A stretch of DNA of 41,620 bases from positions 1 to 41,620 of the forward strand of contig CACZGD010000027.1 of NCBI GenBank assembly GCA_902780565.1. The letters are read 5' to 3'. The notes beneath the pieces were generated by a model that saw nothing but the letters and a program-made list of their open reading frames with translations, had not been told where the DNA came from and made no database searches. Positions 26,045 through 32,410 of this stretch are shown here, piece after piece. A program made the position numbers and the translations under genes. Numbering within the stretch: the stretch's first letter is position 1; the number at the start of each line of letters is the position of its first letter. The stretch comes from Oscillospiraceae bacterium. GTDB lineage: Bacteria > Bacillota > Clostridia > Oscillospirales > Acutalibacteraceae.

Positions 26045-27736
26045 ATGGACAGACAGCGATATCTTGATGAGGATGAATTCAGAAGCTATGAGCTGAAAAG
26101 CGATGAGACAAAGGTCAGCGCCCGCTCGCTGATGAAGGGCGCGGGGCTGACGGACGAGCAGATCTACCGGCCGTTTATCGGCGTATGCAATTCGTATTCC
26201 AATTTCTTCCCGGGGCATTCCAATCTGGACAAGATCGGGCAGGCGGTGAAGGACGGCATTCTGATGGGCGGCGGCACGCCCGTGGAATTCGGCACCATCG
26301 GCATCTGCGACGGTATGGTCATGGGAACGGAGGGGATGAAATACTCCCTGCCGAGCCGTGAGCTGATCGCGGACAGCGTGGAAAGCATGGCGAAAGCCCA
26401 CATCTGCGACGCCATCGTGCTGGTCTGCGGCTGCGACAAGATCATCCCCGGCATGCTGATGGGGGCGCTCAGGATCGACGTCCCCACGATCGTGGTCACA
26501 GCCGGGCCGATGCTGCCGGGGCACTACAACGGCGAACGCGTGGACGTGCAGAGCATTGCGGAGTGCGCGGGGCAGGTGATCGCCGGTACGCTGGACAGTG
26601 AGACCTACTGCGCGTACGAGGACGAGGTTTGCCCCACCTGCGGCTCCTGCCAGGGCATGTTCACCGCCAATTCTATGGCGTGCATGACCGAGGTTTTGGG
26701 GCTGTCGCTCCCGGGCACGGGCACCGTTCCCGCGGTGCGCTCCAAGCGCATCCACATGGCGAAAAAGAGCGGTATGCTTGCAGTGGAGCTTGCGCGGACC
26801 GACCGTAAGCCCTCGGACCTGATCACAAAGGAATCCTTCTTCAACGCCATCAAGCTCGATATGATGCTCGGCTGCTCCACGAACACGGCGCTGCACCTGC
26901 CCGCGCTGGCGCACGAGATGGAAATGGATATTTCTCTCGACGATTTCGACCGCATCGGCAGGGAGACGCCGCACCTTGTGAAGCTGTCGCCCTCCGGTCC
27001 GCACCTGATGGTGGATCTGGACGACGCGGGCGGCGTGTCCGCTGTGATCCGGCAGGCGATCGACGCGGGCGTTCTTTGGGGCGGACAGAAGACCGTGACG
27101 GGCAAAACGCTCGATGAAAACACGGCGAACGCGAAGGTGCGCGACGCAAGCGTGATCCGTCCCTTCAGCGCTCCTTATACCCCGGACGGCGGACTTGCGG
27201 TGCTTTACGGCAATCTGGCGCCTTTGGGCGCGGTGATCAAGACCGCCGGCGTGGATCCTGCCATGTTTGAGCATACGGGCCCCGCAAAGGTGTTCAACAG
27301 CCATCAGAACGCGCTCAACGCCCTGATCTTCGGCGATATCGTGCCCGGGGACGTGGTGGTGCTGCGCTACGAGGGACCCAAGGGCGGTCCCGGCATGCAG
27401 GAGATGCTGATGCTCACGGCCCTGATGTGCGGCATGGGCATGGACAAGGAGATCGCCCTTGTGACGGACGGGCGCTTTTCCGGGCTTTCCCGCGGCGGCG
27501 TGATCGGGCACGTTTCGCCCGAGGCGGCGTTGGGCGGCGCGATCGCGCTGGTGGAAAACGGAGATATCGTTTCATATTCCATCGCGAACCGCTCCATTAC
27601 GCTGGAAGTGGGCGAGGAGGAGCTCGCGCGGCGCAGAGCCGCGCTCGTGATCCCGGACTGCCCGGCAAAAAAGGGTTGGCTCGCCCGTTACGCAAAGCTG
27701 GTGGGCCCGGTTTCCGGCGGCGCGGTTTTGGAATAA
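26045..27736 (+). CDS. ilvD: IlvD/Edd-family dehydratase (dihydroxy-acid dehydratase or sugar-acid dehydratase)
   Basis: A 563-residue iron-sulfur dehydratase. The recognised hallmarks are PGHSNLDKI (~57-64), EFGTIGICDG (81-90), MKYSLPSRELIADSVE (98-113), CGCDKIIPGMLM (128-139) and CPTCGSCQGMFTANSM (196-211), with Cys 130 and Cys 202 as likely cluster ligands. This layout is closest to dihydroxy-acid dehydratase, which makes 2-keto acids for valine, leucine and isoleucine. However, no other branched-chain genes are nearby and it lies next to sugar-degrading genes, so a role on aldonic acids (xylonate- or arabinonate-type) is possible. The gene is complete. The stop is followed at once by a gene fragment, suggesting a recombination junction. 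Confidence 0.9.
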   Translation: MDRQRYLDEDEFRSYELKSDETKVSARSLMKGAGLTDEQIYRPFIGVCNSYSNFFPGHSNLDKIGQAVKDGILMGGGTPVEFGTIGICDGMVMGTEGMKYSLPSRELIADSVESMAKAHICDAIVLVCGCDKIIPGMLMGALRIDVPTIVVTAGPMLPGHYNGERVDVQSIAECAGQVIAGTLDSETYCAYEDEVCPTCGSCQGMFTANSMACMTEVLGLSLPGTGTVPAVRSKRIHMAKKSGMLAVELARTDRKPSDLITKESFFNAIKLDMMLGCSTNTALHLPALAHEMEMDISLDDFDRIGRETPHLVKLSPSGPHLMVDLDDAGGVSAVIRQAIDAGVLWGGQKTVTGKTLDENTANAKVRDASVIRPFSAPYTPDGGLAVLYGNLAPLGAVIKTAGVDPAMFEHTGPAKVFNSHQNALNALIFGDIVPGDVVVLRYEGPKGGPGMQEMLMLTALMCGMGMDKEIALVTDGRFSGLSRGGVIGHVSPEAALGGAIALVENGDIVSYSIANRSITLEVGEEELARRRAALVIPDCPAKKGWLARYAKLVGPVSGGAVLE

Positions 27737-27739
27737 CAA

Positions 27740-28018
27740 GCGGCGGGGGAAAGGCGCTTTTACGGACTGTGGCGCGAGGTGTGCGCCTTTTGCCTGAACG
27801 CGCAGGTGCTCTCGCCGGACCCGAAGCTCGACGGCTCGTGGTGCCGTGCCTTCGATCTGGATCTGCGCGAGGCCTACGGCTGCCCGCACGACGCGGGCTG
27901 GGGCTCGCTTTGCAGCGAATCCGGCTGGACCGACGCCGAGATCCTGATGGGCCTGATGCTGCCGGAGCTGTTTGAACGGAAGGACAACGCCCGTTCGCGC
28001 AGTGAAACGGAGACCTGA
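27740..28018 (+). pseudogene. 3' remnant of an unknown Cys/Trp-rich protein
   Basis: The frame opens right after the ilvD stop with no start codon: RRFYGLWREVCAFCLNAQVL, then SWCRAFDLDLREAYGCPHDA and GWGSLCSESGWTDAEILMGL, then a charged tail. The pattern (WCRAFD...YG...D.GWG...ESGWT) looks like the C-terminal catalytic-domain end of a large helical-barrel glycosidase-like protein, but I cannot name it. An alternative start (GTG at 27779) has no ribosome site. The 5' part was probably deleted when ilvD was placed here. Confidence 0.5.
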
Positions 28019-28033
28019 CGGGCAAAGCTTTGC

Positions 28034-28062
28034 TTGCGTTTCCGTCCGGGATGTGATAGGAT
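28034..28062 (+). promoter_or_regulatory. Promoter of the GH130/SGNH pair
   Basis: TTGCGT (28034-28039), 17-base spacer, TAGGAT (28057-28062). Downstream, CAAAGGAG leads into ATG 28114. Confidence 0.5.
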
Positions 28063-28113
28063 ACAAGATGTGATCCCGTAAAACTAAAAATGACGTCAAA
28101 GGAGCTGTTCGCC

Positions 28114-29127
28114 ATGCCCGCCGTATTGCCAACGCTGACCACGCATCCGTTCATCCGTAAACGAAGCGCGCCGGTGATCGCCGCCGCCGACCTGCCTTAC
28201 CCCAGCTCGCTCGTGTTCAACGCGGGCGTGATCAAATACCGGGGCGAATACGTGATGGTCTTCCGAAACGACTACGGGACCGACCGGGACGCCTATGAGA
28301 ACCGGAATGTGCGCTTCGCGGGGACCTCGGTCGGCATTGCCCGCAGCAAAAACGGGGTGGACGGCTGGCGCTTCGACCCCGTGCCGCTGATCGACAGCAA
28401 CGACCCCGATAAGGACCCCGAGATCCGGCGGTTTTACGATCCCCGCATCATTCAGATCGGGGACCGGCTGCTGCTGTGCCTGGCCATGGACACCCGCCAC
28501 GGCATCCGCGGCGCGATCGGCGAGCTGTCGGCGGATCTCAGCGCGTGGCGGATCATCAGCGCCAGCGTGCCGGAAAACCGCAACATGGTGCTGTTCCCGG
28601 AAAAGATCGGGGGCGAATACGTCCGGCTGGAACGTCCCATGCCGGTCTACAGCCGGGGACGGGACCGGTTCGATATCTGGCTTTCCCGTTCGCCCGACCT
28701 TGTGTACTGGGGCCGCAGCGAGCTGGTGCTCGGCGTGGAGGACGTGCCGTGGGCGAACGACAAGATCGGCCCCACGGCGTCCCCGATCAGAACCGAAAAG
28801 GGCTGGTTGACGCTGTTCCACGCGGTGGACCGGGACGAGACCCGCGGCAAGAACGGCTGGGAGAAGCGGTGGACCAAACGCTACACCGCCGGGCTGATGC
28901 TGCTGGACCTTGAGGACCCCGCGAAGGTGCTTTCCGTTTATCGGGCGCCGCTGATTTCGCCCGATACGCCGCTGGAAACGGACGCGGGCTTCCGCGAAAA
29001 CGTGATCTTCCCCTGCGGCATGGTGGAGGAGGACAGCGGCGAGATCAAAATCTATTACGGCGCGTCGGATACCTGCGTCTGCCTTGCGACCGCGTCAAAG
29101 GACGACCTGCTGTCCCTGCTGGTCTGA
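28114..29127 (+). CDS. GH130-family glycoside phosphorylase
   Basis: A 337-residue protein; ATG 28114 is chosen because AAAGGAG ends ten bases upstream, while the in-frame ATG at 28090 lies before that ribosome site. Features of GH130 enzymes (five-bladed propeller phosphorylases acting on beta-mannosides such as mannosyl-glucose or 1,4-mannooligosaccharides) are visible: NAGVIKYRGEYVMVFRND, a GIARSKNGVDGWRF segment, FYDPRI, a WLSRSPDLVYWG segment, KIGPTASPIRTEKGWL, FHAVD, and GLMLLDLEDPAKVL near the end. It is cytoplasmic (no signal peptide), consistent with phosphorolysis of imported disaccharides. The SGNH hydrolase follows 26 bases later in the same unit. Confidence 0.88.
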   Translation: MPAVLPTLTTHPFIRKRSAPVIAAADLPYPSSLVFNAGVIKYRGEYVMVFRNDYGTDRDAYENRNVRFAGTSVGIARSKNGVDGWRFDPVPLIDSNDPDKDPEIRRFYDPRIIQIGDRLLLCLAMDTRHGIRGAIGELSADLSAWRIISASVPENRNMVLFPEKIGGEYVRLERPMPVYSRGRDRFDIWLSRSPDLVYWGRSELVLGVEDVPWANDKIGPTASPIRTEKGWLTLFHAVDRDETRGKNGWEKRWTKRYTAGLMLLDLEDPAKVLSVYRAPLISPDTPLETDAGFRENVIFPCGMVEEDSGEIKIYYGASDTCVCLATASKDDLLSLLV

Positions 29128-29153
29128 CGGAAAAGGAAAGGGGAGAACCTGTG

Positions 29154-29906
29154 ATGAAGCACAAAAAACGGATCCGCGCGCTGCTGTTCACGGCGGCGGG
29201 GCTGTTGCTTGCGGCGGGGATCACGCTGGCGGTCCTTGCCTATAACGGGCTGCTGAGCGCGTACCATCCTCTGCAGACGCCGAAGGACGGGCAGGTGCGC
29301 GTGGCGTGCGTGGGGGACAGCGTGACCTATGGGTTCGGCATCCCGGACCGCAGCGCCGCCTGCTATCCCGCCGCGCTGCAGACGCTGCTCGGGGACGGGT
29401 ACTGCGTCAACAATTACGGCTATTCCGGCAGGACGCTGTGTCTGCTCGGCGACCGGCCCTACCGCGTCGAAACACTGTGCACCGAAAGCCGGACGTTTTC
29501 GCCCGATATCGTGGTGCTCATGCTCGGCGCGAACGACTCCAAGCCCTTCAACTGGAAAACGACGGTCGGCGGCGCAGTGAGCTATGCGCAGGTGTTCGAA
29601 GCGGACCTGCGGGATCTGATCGCTATGTACCGGAGCCTGCCCTCGCACCCGAAGGTCTTCCTTGCGACGCCTCTGCCCGCGTACCCGGACAAAAGCGGGA
29701 CCGTGCGGTATGAGATCCAACCCGACGTCATCCGCGACGAGATCCGGCCGCTGATCCTGCGCGTCGCCGAGGAGACGGAAACGGACGTGATCGATCTCTA
29801 CCCGGTCTTCGACGGCAAGACGGACCTGTACAGCGACGGCCTGCACCCCACCGCCGAGGGCGCCGCCCTGCTCGCCCGGACCGTGTGCGACGCGATCACG
29901 GGATGA
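29154..29906 (+). CDS. Membrane-anchored SGNH/GDSL hydrolase
   Basis: A 250-residue protein (GTG 29151 is a possible alternative start; ATG 29154 is better spaced from GGGGAG). An N-terminal membrane segment (~10-30) anchors or exports it. The SGNH blocks are complete: GDSVTYG (54-60, nucleophile Ser 56), GANDSKP (~123), and DGLHPT (~228-233, the Asp-x-x-His pair). Such enzymes are esterases or deacetylases; in this setting, next to a GH130 phosphorylase, removal of acetyl groups from polysaccharide is a reasonable but unproven role. A bidirectional terminator follows. Confidence 0.88.
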   Translation: MKHKKRIRALLFTAAGLLLAAGITLAVLAYNGLLSAYHPLQTPKDGQVRVACVGDSVTYGFGIPDRSAACYPAALQTLLGDGYCVNNYGYSGRTLCLLGDRPYRVETLCTESRTFSPDIVVLMLGANDSKPFNWKTTVGGAVSYAQVFEADLRDLIAMYRSLPSHPKVFLATPLPAYPDKSGTVRYEIQPDVIRDEIRPLILRVAEETETDVIDLYPVFDGKTDLYSDGLHPTAEGAALLARTVCDAITG

Positions 29907-29928
29907 TATGAATATGCTATGAATATGA

Positions 29929-29965
29929 AACCCCTCCCGCCGGGGATTGCCCAGCGGGAGGGGTT
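29929..29965. terminator. Bidirectional intrinsic terminator
   Basis: AACCCCTCCCGC pairs with GCGGGAGGGGTT (12-base perfect stem). It closes the SGNH gene on the plus strand and the lipoprotein gene on the minus strand. It belongs to the same sequence type as the hairpin at 31499-31527. Confidence 0.75.
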
Positions 29966-30027
29966 GGTCTTTATTTCGCGATCACGCGTCTTTTGATGCT
30001 ATTCTGATTGGGGATGTAATCTATGCT

Positions 30028-30543
30028 TTACGCTTTTTCAATGGTTCCGCTTACAGAAAGGACTTCATAATTACAGACCACATAGTCCTTCGCAGTGTCA
30101 GAACTGAAATTGCTGATCAGCTTGCCCGCCGGTATTGCATAGGTTTCTTTTGCGCTGCCGCTCCCGGCAATATTTACGTTAATTGTTACGGTAGTTTCAA
30201 AGCTCTGCGGTTCATCATATACTTCATGATGCGCGTCATATGTCGCCTTTGTATCAAAGTATTTATAACTGCCGCTCAATTTCACTTTCATGACTACATC
30301 TTTATATACAAAACTATTACTGATAGGGTTGACGCTGCAAATGATATCCAAAGCGGTCTTTCCATAATATGCATGGTCACTGGTCGAATTGAGGGAACCG
30401 GCGGTTTCTGCCCGTGTACGAATTGTGAAATAGGTTTCGTAGTTACTCAGCGAAAGATTTGTTCCGCCGGAGCAGGCGCTGAACGTGCAGAGCATCAGCG
30501 TCATTAAGATTGCGGCAAGCAGTACGGAAATTGTTTTTTTCAT
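30028..30543 (-). CDS. Small lipoprotein, function unknown
   Basis: 171 residues. ATG 30543 is chosen over the upstream ATG because AAAGGA lies ten bases ahead and it gives a clean lipoprotein signal (MKKTISVLLAAILMTLMLCT) with lipobox FSAC, Cys 24. The mature part is predicted to be beta-rich, with repeated strands (KDVVMKVKLSGSYKYF, FETTVTINVNIAGS, YVVCNYEVLSVSGTIEKA), and shows no catalytic motif I know. It is the second gene after the membrane protein (57-base gap with its own ribosome site), so the pair may be one envelope unit under the structured leader upstream. Confidence 0.7.
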   Translation of the reverse strand: MKKTISVLLAAILMTLMLCTFSACSGGTNLSLSNYETYFTIRTRAETAGSLNSTSDHAYYGKTALDIICSVNPISNSFVYKDVVMKVKLSGSYKYFDTKATYDAHHEVYDEPQSFETTVTINVNIAGSGSAKETYAIPAGKLISNFSSDTAKDYVVCNYEVLSVSGTIEKA

Positions 30544-30599
30544 GACATATAATCCTTTCTTCATTTAATTCTTTAATTCGGTAATCTCATAATACGAGT

Positions 30600-31082
30600 T
30601 TATTCCTCCGCATCGGGAAACCTGACAAACAGCAGGACAAGATTTGCGATCTGTATAATTGCAAACACGTAAAAAAGCGCTGTGAAATCGCCGGTATAAG
30701 AATAAAATGCACTCTCGGAGGGGATCATTGAAGAACCGCTGCAAAGGGATGCCGTGGCTGCAGCAAAACAGACCAACGGGAAACAGTTGAGCGCGATTTG
30801 AACGGCTTTGTTCCCGAAACGCGTTTTGCGCGCAAGCTCTATGACCAAAAGAACGATATTGAGGATCAACGCGATAAGGAAAAGGATCAATAAGAATTTC
30901 GCGGTGGAATGAAAGGCTGGATGAAATCCAAGCGATAAGTTGAGCTCCCCGACCACCGAGGACAAATCTCTCCAGACGACCGTCCCGTTTTTCCACTGGG
31001 TAATCTCGAACATTTTAATAAAACAGAAAATAAGGGATAAAAAATACAAAGATAATCTGGTTATGTTTTTTTTGAAGCTCAT
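30600..31082 (-). CDS. Small integral membrane protein (four predicted helices)
   Basis: 160 residues with hydrophobic segments at ~8-24, 62-85, 95-115 and 128-153 and short polar loops. No family is recognised. The start is ATG 31082 behind GAAAGGAG (six-base gap). It is the first coding gene after the promoter/hairpin/terminator at 31170-31372, and its expression may depend on read-through of that terminator. The lipoprotein gene follows. Confidence 0.7.
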   Translation of the reverse strand: MSFKKNITRLSLYFLSLIFCFIKMFEITQWKNGTVVWRDLSSVVGELNLSLGFHPAFHSTAKFLLILFLIALILNIVLLVIELARKTRFGNKAVQIALNCFPLVCFAAATASLCSGSSMIPSESAFYSYTGDFTALFYVFAIIQIANLVLLFVRFPDAEE

Positions 31083-31169
31083 TTTGTTCTCCTTTCTTTG
31101 TCAAACAGAATTCTCCTTTTTACATTGTTTTTGCAGAGTTTTTCTTTCCGATCCTCCTCCTCGCGAAAC

Positions 31170-31200
31170 AAAAAAAGTGCGGCAGCCGAAGCCGCCGCAC
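31170..31200 (-). terminator. Intrinsic terminator of the structured RNA
   Basis: GTGCGGC/GCCGCAC seven-base stem (with a further GC pair pair inside and a small loop) directly followed by seven T residues on the minus strand. It lies 88 bases upstream of the next coding gene. Confidence 0.8.
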
Positions 31201-31337
31201 TGAAAAATACACAGCTCCAACTGTCGCCAAACATTTCATTTCCATAACCCAAAGCATGAAAACAAAGAGCCTGTATTTTTACCGAAAGATAAAAATACAC
31301 ACTTTGGGTATAGAAATATGCAATTGAAATGTTTGGC
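31170..31337 (-). ncRNA. Structured RNA: small RNA or leader with long hairpin and terminator
   Basis: The predicted transcript starts at about 31337, seven bases after the -10 box, and immediately forms a 112-nucleotide hairpin (31337-31226). The outer stem is GCCAAACATTTCA / TGAAATGTTTGGC, 13 pairs. The middle stem is ATACCCAAAG / CTTTGGGT(T)AT, about 10 pairs. The inner stem is TGTATTTTTA / TAAAAATACA, 10 pairs, closed by a short loop. After 25 bases comes an intrinsic terminator (31200-31177, then T7). The arms are imperfect and interrupted in RNA-like fashion. No ORF with a ribosome site is inside. It may be a free-standing sRNA (~165 nt) or a cis-acting leader of the membrane-protein gene at 31082. 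A MITE origin is the main alternative. Confidence 0.6.
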
Positions 31338-31343
31338 ACTATC

Positions 31344-31372
31344 AATATATCATATCAATCTGCATTTTTCAA
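31344..31372 (-). promoter_or_regulatory. Consensus promoter of the structured RNA
   Basis: Minus strand: TTGAAA (31372-31367), 17-base spacer, TATATT (31349-31344). The expected start point coincides with the first base of the 112-nucleotide hairpin. Confidence 0.7.
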
Positions 31373-31654
31373 GTATCTCTTTTCATTATTTTCGGATTTG
31401 ACAGCCCGACGGGTGTGCGACTGTTTGCGAAGGATAGTCCCATCATTTTTATGCGTTTGGAGGCCGGATGTAACCGTTGAGCAAATCGGCATAAAAAACC
31501 TCCCGCCGGGATCGCCCCGGCGGGAGGGGGTTGTTATACGGTTTATGCAAGGATGCGTTCCTCTGTCAGGGGGGGACAAGCCCGTTGGAATCCGATTCCA
31601 TGAAAACCGGTTCAGCGTTATTCGGTTCCTGCTCGGCGCTTTCCGTCCCTGCGC
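31373..31654. other. Intergenic region with one terminator, otherwise empty
   Basis: No ORF with a ribosome site on either strand. Apart from the terminator at 31493-31527, I see only a small palindrome (GGAATC-C-GATTCC near 31590). Confidence 0.5.
31493..31527 (-). terminator. Intrinsic terminator after the HTH-like gene
   Basis: CCTCCCGCCGGG (31499-31510) pairs with CCCGGCGGGAGG (31516-31527): a 12-base perfect stem with a five-base loop, followed on the minus strand by six T residues. It closes the GH78/HTH unit, about 130 bases after its last stop. Confidence 0.85.
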
Positions 31655-32392
31655 TCAGAAGCCGAGTTTTTTCAGCGCCAGTTTAACGCCGTTTTCAGAC
31701 AGGCGCATGGCGGCGGCGATATCGGCGAGCGGGGTCTTGCTGAGGTAGAGGTCGATCATTTGGTTTTCCTCGGCCTTCGTGAGGATCGGGACGGGCGTAT
31801 CCGGCGTGAGCGGCGCGGCGGGTACGTCCGCTTTCTGCGGGGTAGCCTCTTCTAAAATCGCGGGCAGATGGTCCACAAGGAACTGCTGCGCCTGCCGGTT
31901 ATACAGCACCACGGTATATGTTTGATTCTGACTTGTCCGCTGCTCGGTGAGGATCCCGAGCGCCCTGCCCTGTTCGGTCGGGTCTTTTCTGGTCGTGCCG
32001 TTCCCCCGTGTGATCTCGCGAAGCGCGCCGATTCCTATCAGCCATTTCGTCAGGACCGTGTGCTTGAGCTGCGTGTGATCCTCCGTTTTGTCCAGCTCGT
32101 TGAACCGCCTCGTGATCTCGGAGATGGGGATGGGCTCGTCAGAAAAACGAAACCGCGCAAGCTGCCCGTCCGTCAGGCGGAACGCCTGCTTTTTCTTTTT
32201 CGGCGCCTTTTCGACGCCGTTGTTCTGAATGAGTCGCCCCAGCACGCCCGACACGTAGAACAGGCAGCGCGAAATGCGCACATTGTTGATGACGTCGTCA
32301 TCCCGCACCGGCAGATCGGTCAGCGGATCGACGCCGTTCGCCAGCTTATCGATATAGGTTTTTGCCCGCTGCATGGTTTCAAGCTCCGTCAT
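31655..32392 (-). CDS. Conserved hypothetical protein with C-terminal HTH-like segment
   Basis: 245 residues. The N-terminal part (ELETMQRAKTYIDKLANGVD then NNVRISRCLFYVSGVL) is a pattern I recall from widespread unnamed proteins of Clostridia. The C-terminal ~35 residues (MIDLYLSKTPLADIAAAMRL SENGVKLALKKLG) look like a helix-turn-helix of the 'TPLADIAAxMxxSxxGVKxxL' kind, so a DNA-binding role is likely. The middle resembles a winged-helix region (TEDHTQLKHTVLTKWLIGIG). AGGAGGA precedes the ATG. It follows the GH78 gene by 18 bases and is probably co-transcribed; whether it regulates that gene is unknown. Confidence 0.7.
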   Translation of the reverse strand: MTELETMQRAKTYIDKLANGVDPLTDLPVRDDDVINNVRISRCLFYVSGVLGRLIQNNGVEKAPKKKKQAFRLTDGQLARFRFSDEPIPISEITRRFNELDKTEDHTQLKHTVLTKWLIGIGALREITRGNGTTRKDPTEQGRALGILTEQRTSQNQTYTVVLYNRQAQQFLVDHLPAILEEATPQKADVPAAPLTPDTPVPILTKAEENQMIDLYLSKTPLADIAAAMRLSENGVKLALKKLGF

Positions 32393-32410
32393 GGTCCTGT
32401 CCTCCTCTCG

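Noticed and set aside
25988..27511. A 507-codon minus-strand open frame opposite ilvD
   Set aside because: Antisense shadow of a highly conserved dehydratase; the translation is His/Arg-rich and featureless.
31170..31337. 6S RNA
   Set aside because: The transcript is short, the 5' end pairs at about position 112 rather than with the 3' end, and there is no large symmetric central bubble.
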